12,195 nt of DNA. It comes from DAOUFU01 sp034429275 (GTDB lineage Bacteria; Chloroflexota; Anaerolineae; Aggregatilineales; Aggregatilineaceae). The notes under the pieces are model-generated. The model was given only the letters and a program-made list of their open reading frames with translations, did not search any database and had not been told where the DNA came from. A program made the position numbers and the translations under genes. Below, piece by piece: positions 1-7,854 of this stretch (positions within the stretch are counted from its first letter, which is position 1; each line of letters opens with the position of its first letter). The stretch is from the NCBI GenBank assembly GCA_034429275.1, contig DAOUFU010000025.1, positions 1-12,195 on the forward strand, read 5' to 3'.

Positions 1-54
1 CAGAATGGCTGCCTCTACCTCAGGGATTGATTTATTGACAAGAAGAGTGTTGTT
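1..54 (+). other. upstream leader, no gene visible
   Basis: Short stretch before the first permease. The frame of the permease is closed by a TGA at 28-30, so the start at 55 is not an extension of a longer reading frame. A purine-rich AAGAAGAG run at 40-47 ends 7 nt before the ATG and is a plausible but weak ribosome binding site. The solute-binding protein normally found with this transporter class would be expected further upstream, outside the window. Confidence 0.5.
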
Positions 55-1044
55 ATGCCTTTTATTCTGCGTCGCCTCACCTTCTACCTGATCGCCTTTT
101 GGGCCTCGATCACCATCAATTTCTTCCTGCCGCGCCTCATACCGGGCGATCCGGCGACTGCAGTGATTGGTCGTCCGGGCGTCTCCATGACCCCGGAACA
201 ACTGACTGCTGTCCGTACCGCGCTGGGCATCAGCGATGCTCCCTTGCCCCAGCAGTACCTGGAATATCTCTGGCAGTTGGCGCATGGTGATCTCGGCATC
301 TCGTTCACCAACTTCCCGGCGTCGGTCACGTCGGTGATCGGCATTGGCTTCAAATGGACACTGCTGCTAAGCCTGACCAGCCTGATCATCAGTTTTGTGC
401 TAGGGCATTTGCTTGGGATTTTCAGCGCGTGGCGGCGGGGCACGTTCCTGTCGAACTTCCTGCCGCCCGCCCTGATCTTTGTGGGCGCTTTTCCGGCGTT
501 TTTCCTCGCCATCAGTGGCGTGTACTACCTCGGCTACAAGCTGGACTGGTTCCCGACCGCGAACGCCTATGATGATACGCTGACGCCGGGACCAAATCTG
601 CGGTATATCATCAGCGTCATCCAGCATCTCGCGCTGCCAGTGCTGGTGCTGGTGATCACGTCGTTGGGTGGCTGGGCGTTAGGGATGCGCAACGTGATGA
701 TCTCGGTGCTGGGTGAAGATTACATCACGTTTGCCGAAGCGAAGGCGCTTTCGCCCCGCCGCGTGATCTTCATATACGCGGCACGCAACGCGATGCTGCC
801 CAGCGTCACTGCCTTTGGCATCATTCTCGGCGTTTCGATCAGCGGCCAGTTGTTGATCGAGCAAGTCTTCTCCTATCCAGGGGTGGGCTTCCTGCTGGTG
901 CGGGCCGTCAGGCAGTCGGACTATCCGCTGATGCAGGGGCTATTCCTGATGATCACGACGTTCGTGCTGGGCGCGAACTTCCTCGTCGATATTCTATATA
1001 CGCGTCTCGATCCTCGGGTGAGCGCGGGGCAGGGAGAGGGGTAA
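55..1044 (+). CDS. ABC transporter permease, Dpp/Opp type (DppB-like)
   Basis: Inner-membrane permease of a peptide/nickel-class ABC importer; it forms half of the transmembrane channel. The 329 aa length is normal for the family. The first helix lies at about residues 8-28 and runs into the family signature FFLPRLIPGDPA (23-34). Further hydrophobic segments sit near 99-121, 134-157, 187-208, 250-272 and 292-314. The ATPase-contacting EAA loop is at about 226-249 (AEAKALSPRR...ARNAMLP). The end carries the usual VFSYPGVG (271-278) and DILYTRLDPRV (312-322) motifs. It overlaps the next permease by one base (TAATG), which points to coupled translation. The family was named for peptides, but Opp-type systems are documented for oligosaccharides in Thermotoga and archaea. 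The glycosidase neighbours make a carbohydrate cargo more likely here (inference). Family assignment is firm; substrate is open. Confidence 0.95.
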   Translation: MPFILRRLTFYLIAFWASITINFFLPRLIPGDPATAVIGRPGVSMTPEQLTAVRTALGISDAPLPQQYLEYLWQLAHGDLGISFTNFPASVTSVIGIGFKWTLLLSLTSLIISFVLGHLLGIFSAWRRGTFLSNFLPPALIFVGAFPAFFLAISGVYYLGYKLDWFPTANAYDDTLTPGPNLRYIISVIQHLALPVLVLVITSLGGWALGMRNVMISVLGEDYITFAEAKALSPRRVIFIYAARNAMLPSVTAFGIILGVSISGQLLIEQVFSYPGVGFLLVRAVRQSDYPLMQGLFLMITTFVLGANFLVDILYTRLDPRVSAGQGEG

Positions 1045-1997
1045 TGGCTGCCAGGAGACGTATCCCACTGTTCGCCAACCTCAAGCGTAATGTGTTACTT
1101 CGCACCTTCCTGGGCAACCGCATGGGACTGCTGGGGAGCGGGTTGGTCCTGTTTTTTGTGCTGGTAGCGTATTTCGCCCCGGATATAGCCGAAAATCCAC
1201 CCAATAAGTTTGTGGGAATGCCCAACCAGCCGCCGTCTGATGAGTTCTGGCTGGGCACAAATCACCTGGGCAAAGATGTTTTTGCGCAGACAGTGTGGGG
1301 CGCGCGCAATTCGTTGAACGTCGGTTTTGGCACGGCGTTCCTGTCCACTGCCGTCGCGGTGGTAGTGGGTATGTCCGCTGGCTACTTCCGGGGCAAGATC
1401 GACGAGGTACTCTCGCTGATCATGAACCTGTTTCTGGTGATACCAGGGCTGCCGCTGCTGATCGTGCTCTCCGGTTACCTGCGCCCTGGCACGCAGACCG
1501 TGATCTTTGTATTGTCGTTCTCCGGGTGGGCCTTCGCCGCGCGGATCGTGCGTTCGCAAACGCTGATGCTGCGCGAGCGCGATTTCGTCGCGGCGGCGAA
1601 AGTCAGCGGCGAAAGCAGCTTCAGGATCATCTTTCAGGAGATTCTGCCCAACATGACCTCGATCATCGTGGGCAATATTCTCAACGGGGTGGCCTATGGC
1701 ATCAGCGCGGCCACCGCGTTGAGCTTTCTGGGCCTGACCGACATCAGCGAGGTCAACTGGGGCACGAACCTCTACTGGGCGCAAAACGGTAACGCACTGC
1801 TGACCGGGGCGTGGTGGACGTTTATCCCTTCGGGTCTGTGTGTTGCTCTGGTTATCTTTGGGCTTTCGCTGATCAATTACGCCATGGATGAAGTCACCAA
1901 TCCCCGGCTGCGCGCGGAAAAGGATTTGAAACATGTCATCAAGCGCTACCGTTTCCAAAACGTCCGGGCGACTCCCGTCCTCCGGCGCGAACACTGA
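1044..1997 (+). CDS. ABC transporter permease, Dpp/Opp type (DppC-like)
   Basis: Second membrane subunit of the importer. The 317 aa protein shows the DppC pattern: a cytosolic N-terminus, a first helix at about 27-46, and the conserved extracytoplasmic WLGTNHLGKDVFAQTVWGAR block (69-88). The EAA loop is at 181-203 (FVAAAKVSGES...QEILPN), ALSFLGL is at 225-231 and the INYAMDEVTNPRLR ending at 277-290. Purine-rich GGGAGAGGGG just before the ATG is a good ribosome binding site. The family normally ends at about the PRLR motif. Here 27 more residues, rich in Arg and Lys, are read through a 65-nt overlap with the following ATPase gene. This tail looks like a by-product of a lost stop codon and is unlikely to be a domain (inference). 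Confidence 0.95.
   Translation: MAARRRIPLFANLKRNVLLRTFLGNRMGLLGSGLVLFFVLVAYFAPDIAENPPNKFVGMPNQPPSDEFWLGTNHLGKDVFAQTVWGARNSLNVGFGTAFLSTAVAVVVGMSAGYFRGKIDEVLSLIMNLFLVIPGLPLLIVLSGYLRPGTQTVIFVLSFSGWAFAARIVRSQTLMLRERDFVAAAKVSGESSFRIIFQEILPNMTSIIVGNILNGVAYGISAATALSFLGLTDISEVNWGTNLYWAQNGNALLTGAWWTFIPSGLCVALVIFGLSLINYAMDEVTNPRLRAEKDLKHVIKRYRFQNVRATPVLRREH
1920..1924 (+). promoter_or_regulatory. ribosome binding site of the first ATPase gene, inside the upstream permease gene
   Basis: AAGGA with an 8-nt spacing to the ATG at 1933. It supports that start although it creates a 65-nt overlap with the permease gene. No later ATG in the same frame precedes the nucleotide-binding domain. Confidence 0.6.
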
Positions 1998-2961
1998 TTG
2001 TTTACTGGCTATCCGCGATCTCTACGTGGAGTATGTCACGCCGCGCGGGCCGGTGGGGGCGGTCGATGGGGTGTCCTTCTCGATCGCGCAAGGCGAGGTG
2101 TTTGGCCTGGCTGGTGAGTCCGGCTGCGGCAAGTCCACCATCGCGCAGGCCATCTTGCGCATCCTGCGCCCGCCGGCAGTCATCACCGGCGGCAGCATCC
2201 TGTACAGAGGACAGGACGTGCTGGACATGGATTCGCGCGCGTTGCAGGACTTCCGCTGGCGCGAAGTGTCGATGGTGTTTCAGAGCGCGTTAAACGCGCT
2301 GAACCCGGTCATCAAGATCAAAGACCAGATCGGCGATGTGCTGCTGAAGCACAAAAAAGTCTCGCGGCGCGAAGCGTATGCGACCGCCGCGAAGCTGCTC
2401 GAGATGGTCGGGATCGACCGCGAGCGGCTGGATGCATACCCGCACGAGCTGTCCGGCGGCATGCGCCAACGGGTCGTGATCGCCATTGCGCTGGCGCTCA
2501 ACCCACCGCTGATGATCCTGGATGAACCGACGACCGCGCTGGATGTGGTGGTTCAAAAGGATATTCTGCAACAGATTCAGCGGCTCAAGCAGGAATTGGG
2601 TTTTTCGATCTTGTTCATTACCCACGACCTCTCGTTGATGATCGAGTTCTCGGACCGTATCGGGGTGATGTACGCGGGTAAGCTGGTCGAGTTGGCTCCT
2701 GCCCAGAACATCTACAACAGGCCGCTGCATCCGTATACGCGGGGATTGTCCGGGTCGTTCCCGGCGCTTACCGGCGAAAACACCCGGCTGACGGGCATTC
2801 CCGGCTCGCCCCCCCATCTGGCCGCGCCGCCGACGGGCTGCCGCTTTCACCCGCGCTGCACCTTGGCTACCGTGCAGTGCCGCGAGAGTCAACCGCTCCT
2901 GCATGAAGTCGAGCCGGGCCACTGGGCCGCGTGCCATCTGGTGACGGGGGAACAACCATGA
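1933..2961 (+). CDS. ABC transporter ATP-binding protein, Dpp/Opp type (DppD-like)
   Basis: Cytoplasmic ATPase that powers the importer. In the 342 aa product, Walker A is GESGCGKST (61-69), the Q-loop glutamine is Q117, the ABC signature is LSGGMRQR (173-180), Walker B is LMILDEPT (193-200) with catalytic E198, and the switch histidine is H231. The C-terminal oligopeptide/dipeptide-transporter extension follows the HPYTRGL motif (266-272). It holds four cysteines (C303, C309, C316, C334) spaced C-x5-C-x6-C-x17-C, the arrangement that binds a [4Fe-4S] cluster in characterised Opp/Dpp ATPases. The first 22 residues are Ser-rich, lie before the first strand of the domain and are encoded entirely in the overlap with the permease. 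The stop codon overlaps the next start (ATGA). All catalytic residues are intact. Confidence 0.96.
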   Translation: MSSSATVSKTSGRLPSSGANTDCLLAIRDLYVEYVTPRGPVGAVDGVSFSIAQGEVFGLAGESGCGKSTIAQAILRILRPPAVITGGSILYRGQDVLDMDSRALQDFRWREVSMVFQSALNALNPVIKIKDQIGDVLLKHKKVSRREAYATAAKLLEMVGIDRERLDAYPHELSGGMRQRVVIAIALALNPPLMILDEPTTALDVVVQKDILQQIQRLKQELGFSILFITHDLSLMIEFSDRIGVMYAGKLVELAPAQNIYNRPLHPYTRGLSGSFPALTGENTRLTGIPGSPPHLAAPPTGCRFHPRCTLATVQCRESQPLLHEVEPGHWAACHLVTGEQP

Positions 2962-3941
2962 CAACCCAAAACTCTATCGCGCCTGTTTTGGATGTGCGCG
3001 ACCTGACCAAACATTTCCTGGCGGGTGGATTGTTGCGGCGTAAACACGTGCACGCGCTAAATCGGGCGACCTTCACCGTCGATCAGGGCGAAGTAGTGGC
3101 GCTGGTCGGCGAATCGGGTTCCGGCAAATCAACCACCGCCCGCCTGATCGCGCGGCTAATACCGCCGACTTCCGGGGAAATCTTCTTCGACGGACAGAAC
3201 ATTCTGCAGACCGAGCCGGGTTCCGCCTCACTGGCCTACCGCCGCCAGGTGCAGATGATCTTTCAGGATCCGTTCGGCTCGCTGAATCCGGTGCACACCA
3301 TCGGGCATCACATCGAGCGCCCGCTGCGCATTCACAAGATGGCGAAACGCGGCGAAATCAGAGCACGGCTGCTGGAACTGTTGGCGACGGTGGGCCTCAA
3401 CCCGCCCGATGAGTTTGCCAGCCGCTACCCACACGAGCTTTCCGGTGGGCAGCGCCAGCGCGTGGCTATTGCGCGCGCCCTGGCGGTGAATCCACGCATC
3501 ATCCTGGCGGACGAGCCGATCTCGATGCTGGATGTCTCGATCCGGATGGATATCCTCAACCTGATGGGGCGCTTGAAGGAGGAGCGGGGCATCGGGTTTT
3601 TGTATATCACGCATGACCTGTCCAGCGCGCGCTACATCGCGGACCGCACGTTCGTGATGTACGCCGGGCACATGGTCGAAAGCGCAGAGAGCAGCAAGCT
3701 GATGCAGTCGCCCGCACACCCGTATACCCAACTGCTGCTTTCTGCCGTGCCGAACCCGAATACCAGGGTGTTTAGCGCGACGCTTCAGGTGCGCGGTGAG
3801 ATTCCCTCGCTGACGGAGCCTGCGCCGGGCTGCCCATTCGCAGCGCGCTGCCCGCAGGTGATGGATATCTGCCGCCAAACAATGCCCTCTCGCAACCGCA
3901 TCGCGGATGGGCACTGGGCGGCTTGTTTTCTTTACGAATGA
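2958..3941 (+). CDS. ABC transporter ATP-binding protein, Dpp/Opp type (DppF-like)
   Basis: Second ATPase, predicted to pair with the preceding one. I start it at 2958 and not at the in-frame ATG at 2931: 2958 gives the usual ATGA overlap with the previous stop, and a GGGGGA site (2946-2951) sits 6 nt upstream. The product is 327 aa. Walker A is GESGSGKST (51-59), the Q-loop residue is Q103, the signature is LSGGQRQR (161-168), Walker B is IILADEP (181-187) with E186, and the switch histidine is H219. The C-terminal extension follows HPYTQLL and has cysteines C292, C298, C305 and C323 with the same C-x5-C-x6-C-x17-C spacing as its partner. Both nucleotide-binding sites therefore look active. 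The glycosidase genes begin 21 nt downstream, so they are probably on the same transcript. Confidence 0.96.
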   Translation: MTTQNSIAPVLDVRDLTKHFLAGGLLRRKHVHALNRATFTVDQGEVVALVGESGSGKSTTARLIARLIPPTSGEIFFDGQNILQTEPGSASLAYRRQVQMIFQDPFGSLNPVHTIGHHIERPLRIHKMAKRGEIRARLLELLATVGLNPPDEFASRYPHELSGGQRQRVAIARALAVNPRIILADEPISMLDVSIRMDILNLMGRLKEERGIGFLYITHDLSSARYIADRTFVMYAGHMVESAESSKLMQSPAHPYTQLLLSAVPNPNTRVFSATLQVRGEIPSLTEPAPGCPFAARCPQVMDICRQTMPSRNRIADGHWAACFLYE

Positions 3942-3962
3942 TCATTTGAAACGAGAAAAACC

Positions 3963-6800
3963 ATGTCGTTTACACCCTTCGACATCACCGTCGCAGCGCT
4001 GCGGGTGGAACACCTGCGCGAAACATTGGGGATCGGCACAGGCCGCCCGCGCCTTTCCTGGCACATCCAGGCTGGCCCACAGAACTGGCTCCAGGCGGCA
4101 TATGCCATCGAATGTCACGGTGCAGATGGGGAGCTCTACGGGGAAACCGGGCGCGTGAAATCCGATCAGTCGGTGCTGGTCGATTGGCCATTCGCGCCGC
4201 TCTCGTCTCGCCAACGGGTCAACTTGCGCGTGCGAGTCTGGGGGCAGGACGGCAGCGCATCGGACTGGAGCGATCCTGTTACGCTGGAAACCGGGTTGCT
4301 TCAGGCGGCGGATTGGGACGCCCGGTTCATCACGCCGGACTGGGACGAGGATACCACACGGTCGAACCCTGCGCCGTACCTGCGCCGCGTGTTTGATGTG
4401 CGTCCGGGTATGGTATCGGCGCGGCTGTATGTCACTGCGCTGGGAGTATATGAAGCGCATATCAACGGCGTGGTGGTGGGCGATCAGGTGCTGGCCCCTG
4501 GTTGGACCGTGTACGACCAGCGCTTGCGCTACCAGACTTTCGATGTGACACGGATGCTCCACGAGGGGCCAAATGCCATCGGTGCAATCCTCGGTGACGG
4601 CTGGTTCCGTGGGCGTCTCGGTTTTGGGGGTGGTCAGCGCAACATCTGGGGGGATCGACTGGCGCTGCTCGCCCAGCTCGAAATTGAATATGCCGATGGG
4701 GCGGTGGAGCGGGTCGTCACCGACGATAGCTGGCGCGCCGCAACGGGACCGATCCTGGCAAGTAGTATCTACGACGGCGAGACTTATGACGCACGCCTGG
4801 AACGCGTAGGCTGGTCATCACCCGGCTTCGATGCGACGGATTGGCGCGGCGTGCGCCGGCTCGATTGGCCCATGAGCACGCTCGAAGCGCCGGTCGGGCC
4901 GCCAGTGCGCCGTATCGAGCGGATCGCCCCAATCGCGATCATGCAGTCCCCTTCTGGGAAGACTCTGGTCGATTTCGGCCAGAATCTTGTCGGGTGGCTG
5001 GCGATTGCCGTACAAGGTCCCACCGGGCACACGATCACGCTGCGCCATGCCGAAGTCCTGGAGAACGGCGAACTGGGGACGCGCCCACTGCGGCTGGCTG
5101 AGGCGACGGACCGCTACACGCTCAAAGGCGTGGGGATCGAAACCTGGGAGCCGCGCTTCACGTTTCACGGCTTTCGTTACGCCGAAATTTCCGGTTGGCC
5201 GGGCGAGCTGAATCCGGAGGACATCCGCGCGGTCGTGGTCCATTCGGACCTGGAGCGCACCGGCTGGTTCGAGTGCTCCGATCCGCTGCTCAACCGCCTG
5301 CACGCAAACGTGGTGTGGGGAATGCGCGGCAATTTTGTGGATGTGCCAACTGACTGCCCGCAGCGCGACGAACGCCTGGGCTGGACTGGTGATTTGCAGG
5401 TGTTCGCCCCGACCGCGAGTTTTCTCTATGATACCAGCGGTTTTTTGGCGTCGTGGTTGGCCGATCTGGCGCATGACCAGCGCAAAGCGGGCGGCGCTGT
5501 GCCACACGTGATCCCGAATGTGTTGGGCGATGGCGTGGGCGCAGCGGCCTGGGCCGACGCTGCTACAGTAGTACCCTGGGTGTGCTACGAGCGTTTTGGC
5601 GATCTGGGCATCCTGGCTGCCCAGTATGAGAGCATGCGCGCGTGGGTCGATCATGTGGAGTCTGTTGCCGGAGTCCACCGCCTGTGGAATACCGGCTTTC
5701 AGTTCGGCGACTGGCTTGATCCCACCGCACCGCCCGATCAGCCCTGGCTGGCGCGCACGCCGCGCGAGATCGTCGCCTCGGCCTATTTCGCGCGCTCGGC
5801 GGAACTGGTCGCCCGTGCAGCTGAGTTACTGGGGCACGAAGCGGACCGGGCGCATTATACGGCATTAGCTGCCGAAATTCGCGCCGCATTCGCCGCCGAA
5901 TACGTCACTCCGTCTGGGCGCATGGTTGGTGACACTGAGACTGCCTACGCCCTGGCGCTGGAGTTTGACCTGCTGCCCAGCGCCCAGCAACGGCAGCATG
6001 CCGGAGACCTGTTAGCCGGATTGGTCCAGGAGAGTGGCTATCACATCCGTACTGGCTTCGTTGGCACGCCGCTGATCTGTGACGCGCTGTGCCACAGCGG
6101 GCACTCTGCGGCGGCTTACCGGCTGGTGATGCAGCAAGAGTGTCCCTCGTGGCTATATCCGGTCACAATGGGCGCGACCACGATCTGGGAGCGGTGGGAC
6201 AGCATGCTGCCCGATGGCTCGATCAACCCCGGCGAAATGACTTCGTTCAACCATTACGCACTCGGTGCGGTGGCCGACTGGATGCAGCGGACCATTGGCG
6301 GCCTGGCTCCGGCTGCGCCCGGCTACCGTCGCCTTGAGATTTGCCCACAGCCGGAGGCAGGATTAACCCATGCCCGTGCTCGCCACATCACGCCCTATGG
6401 GCTGGCTGAAAGCGCGTGGGCGTTCGCCGACGGGCAGCTCACGCTGACCGTGACAGTGCCGCCCAACACGAGCGCTCGCGTCACACTGCCGGGGAGTGAG
6501 GCCGACCCCATCGAAGTCGGGTCCGGGACCTGGGTCTGGACGGTTCCGTATACCCTTCCGACGCTCAAGACGAGTTACACGCTCGATGATATCATTGGCG
6601 ACATTATGAGCCACGCCCCAGCAAAGGCCGCCGTGATCGAGACGCTGACCCGGCTGGAAGCGCCCGGCTTCTTTTTTGCTATATTGGAGGCCGAGCGCCA
6701 TTTGACGCTGCGCCAGGCGCTGGGTATGCTGCCAGGCGCGGAGCATCTGCCCGGAGCACTGGCGGCAGCACTGGCCGCTCTTGGTGAGAATCACAGATAG
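3963..6800 (+). CDS. alpha-L-rhamnosidase, glycoside hydrolase family 78
   Basis: Predicted to release terminal alpha-L-rhamnose from glycosides by an inverting mechanism. The 945 aa protein has the full GH78 layout: an N-terminal beta-sandwich (about 9-110), the rhamnosidase N domain (about 140-310), a second beta-sandwich (about 325-430), the (alpha/alpha)6 catalytic barrel (about 433-775) and a C-terminal beta domain (about 777-862). The hallmark DCPQRDERLGWTGD is at 464-477. By comparison with the Streptomyces avermitilis enzyme, E470 is the likely general acid (W474 lies four residues on, as there) and E743 in TTIWERWD the general base. There is no signal peptide, so it should act in the cytoplasm on imported substrate. 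Beyond the usual end, a roughly 75-residue tail (about 868-945) is predicted helical. The ribosome binding site is weak (ACGAG). Family call is firm; the natural substrate is unknown. Confidence 0.96.
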   Translation: MSFTPFDITVAALRVEHLRETLGIGTGRPRLSWHIQAGPQNWLQAAYAIECHGADGELYGETGRVKSDQSVLVDWPFAPLSSRQRVNLRVRVWGQDGSASDWSDPVTLETGLLQAADWDARFITPDWDEDTTRSNPAPYLRRVFDVRPGMVSARLYVTALGVYEAHINGVVVGDQVLAPGWTVYDQRLRYQTFDVTRMLHEGPNAIGAILGDGWFRGRLGFGGGQRNIWGDRLALLAQLEIEYADGAVERVVTDDSWRAATGPILASSIYDGETYDARLERVGWSSPGFDATDWRGVRRLDWPMSTLEAPVGPPVRRIERIAPIAIMQSPSGKTLVDFGQNLVGWLAIAVQGPTGHTITLRHAEVLENGELGTRPLRLAEATDRYTLKGVGIETWEPRFTFHGFRYAEISGWPGELNPEDIRAVVVHSDLERTGWFECSDPLLNRLHANVVWGMRGNFVDVPTDCPQRDERLGWTGDLQVFAPTASFLYDTSGFLASWLADLAHDQRKAGGAVPHVIPNVLGDGVGAAAWADAATVVPWVCYERFGDLGILAAQYESMRAWVDHVESVAGVHRLWNTGFQFGDWLDPTAPPDQPWLARTPREIVASAYFARSAELVARAAELLGHEADRAHYTALAAEIRAAFAAEYVTPSGRMVGDTETAYALALEFDLLPSAQQRQHAGDLLAGLVQESGYHIRTGFVGTPLICDALCHSGHSAAAYRLVMQQECPSWLYPVTMGATTIWERWDSMLPDGSINPGEMTSFNHYALGAVADWMQRTIGGLAPAAPGYRRLEICPQPEAGLTHARARHITPYGLAESAWAFADGQLTLTVTVPPNTSARVTLPGSEADPIEVGSGTWVWTVPYTLPTLKTSYTLDDIIGDIMSHAPAKAAVIETLTRLEAPGFFFAILEAERHLTLRQALGMLPGAEHLPGALAAALAALGENHR

Positions 6801-6809
6801 GATGGCGAA

Positions 6810-7775
6810 ATGATTACCCAAACGATCCAACTCTACCCGAACCGCCCTGACGTGACGCTAACCACCTACGTGTTGGCTGATTCGCCAGAGCTATTGAACG
6901 GACAAAAACGACCCGGTGTGCTCGTCTGCCCTGGCGGGGCCTATCTGAACTGCTCCGACCGGGAAGCGGAGCCGGTGGCGCTGCGTTTTGCCGCGATGGG
7001 GTATCATGCGTTCGTGCTGCGCTATTCCACGTACTACCAGGGCGCGCCGGGCTTTGTGCCGCTGGGCGGCAAGCTAGAAGTCAACCCTAACAGCGTGCAT
7101 CCCGCACCGATGCGCGACATTGGCAAGGCGTTTTTGACGCTGCGCACCCATGCAGAGGAGTGGCTGCTCGATATGGACCGGGTCGCCCTCTGCGGTTTTT
7201 CGGCGGGCGCGCACAACTGCGCGATGTACTCGGTCTACTGGCACGATCCGATCATCACCGGGCATTTCGGCGAAGATGCGGCGTTGTTCAAGCCTGCTGC
7301 GGCTATTCTGGGTTATGGCGTGCTCGACTACCGCCTTATGTTCGGCGCGATCACCGATCCCTTTGCCCAGGAGCTGTCGGACGCGGCGAGCATCGCTTTT
7401 ATGGGCACCAAATCGCCCACGCCGGAACTGCTCGAAGCACTCAGCCCGGTGCTGCACGTCTCGCCGCAAACGCCGCCCACATTCCTGTGGGCCACCGCTG
7501 CTGATGCGCTCGTTCCGGTGGAGAATACGACCCGCATGGCGACGGCCCTGGCGCAGGCTGGCGTGCCGTTTGAAGTACACGTGTTTGAAGCGGGGCCGCA
7601 CGGCCTGAGCCTTGCCACCCAGGCGACCGCCGCCTCTGTACAGGAAATCGACGCCGACGCCGCCCAATGGATCGATCTGGTCGAAGCCTGGCTCAAGAAA
7701 CGGTTTGCACCGTCACTGCCCGCGAAACCCGCGTGGCAAGTCGAGCTTGAAACACGGGCGAACAGTAATCATTGA
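6810..7775 (+). CDS. alpha/beta-hydrolase, acetyl-esterase-like
   Basis: Likely carbohydrate esterase that removes acetyl or similar acyl groups from sugars. The 321 aa product has the acetyl-esterase/lipase pattern: an oxyanion-hole strand VLVCPGGAY (37-45), the nucleophile elbow GFSAG with S131, an acid candidate D232 in ATAADALVPVEN, and H264 in AGPHGLS as the triad histidine. A stretch at about 74-100, before the PAPMRD motif, looks like a lid or substrate loop. No signal peptide is present. The gene starts 9 nt after the rhamnosidase stop, and its AGGA ribosome binding site overlaps that stop codon, so the two are probably made together. This suits removal of acyl decorations so the glycosidases can work. 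A lipase or general esterase role cannot be excluded; the substrate is inferred from neighbours only. Confidence 0.85.
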   Translation: MITQTIQLYPNRPDVTLTTYVLADSPELLNGQKRPGVLVCPGGAYLNCSDREAEPVALRFAAMGYHAFVLRYSTYYQGAPGFVPLGGKLEVNPNSVHPAPMRDIGKAFLTLRTHAEEWLLDMDRVALCGFSAGAHNCAMYSVYWHDPIITGHFGEDAALFKPAAAILGYGVLDYRLMFGAITDPFAQELSDAASIAFMGTKSPTPELLEALSPVLHVSPQTPPTFLWATAADALVPVENTTRMATALAQAGVPFEVHVFEAGPHGLSLATQATAASVQEIDADAAQWIDLVEAWLKKRFAPSLPAKPAWQVELETRANSNH

Positions 7776-7791
7776 GTGACCGCGCATGGGT

Positions 7792-7835
7792 TGGCCGCCG
7801 GCTGTGGTTGCGCGGCGGCCATGACAATGTTTTTT
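7792..7835 (+). terminator. GC-rich hairpin with downstream T-run, possible weak terminator or attenuator
   Basis: A perfect 9-bp inverted repeat, TGGCCGCCG (7792-7800) and CGGCGGCCA (7813-7821), encloses a 12-nt loop, and six T residues lie at 7830-7835. The T-run begins 8 nt after the stem; strong intrinsic terminators have it directly adjacent. It may therefore be partial, reducing expression of the two downstream glycosidase genes, or it may protect the 3' end of the upstream mRNA. It fills most of the 79-nt gap between the esterase and GH1 genes. Confidence 0.4.
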
Positions 7836-7854
7836 CACCTGAGGAGATCGTCGA

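Noticed and set aside
35..40. TTGACA, a perfect -35 hexamer
   Set aside because: A -10 box at 17-nt spacing would fall inside the permease gene at about 58-63, where the bases do not fit. The usual promoter would lie before the missing upstream genes.
1095..1994. Long minus-strand open frame (299 codons), and similar ones at 2290-2964, 3228-3914 and 4818-5678
   Set aside because: Each is antisense to a clearly real + strand gene and reads as a low-complexity Arg/Pro/Gly/His-rich shadow without any domain pattern. GC-rich third positions produce such frames.
2931..2957. Upstream in-frame ATG for the second ATPase gene
   Set aside because: It would add nine residues (MPSGDGGTT) without family support, whereas 2958 has a ribosome binding site and the ATGA overlap.
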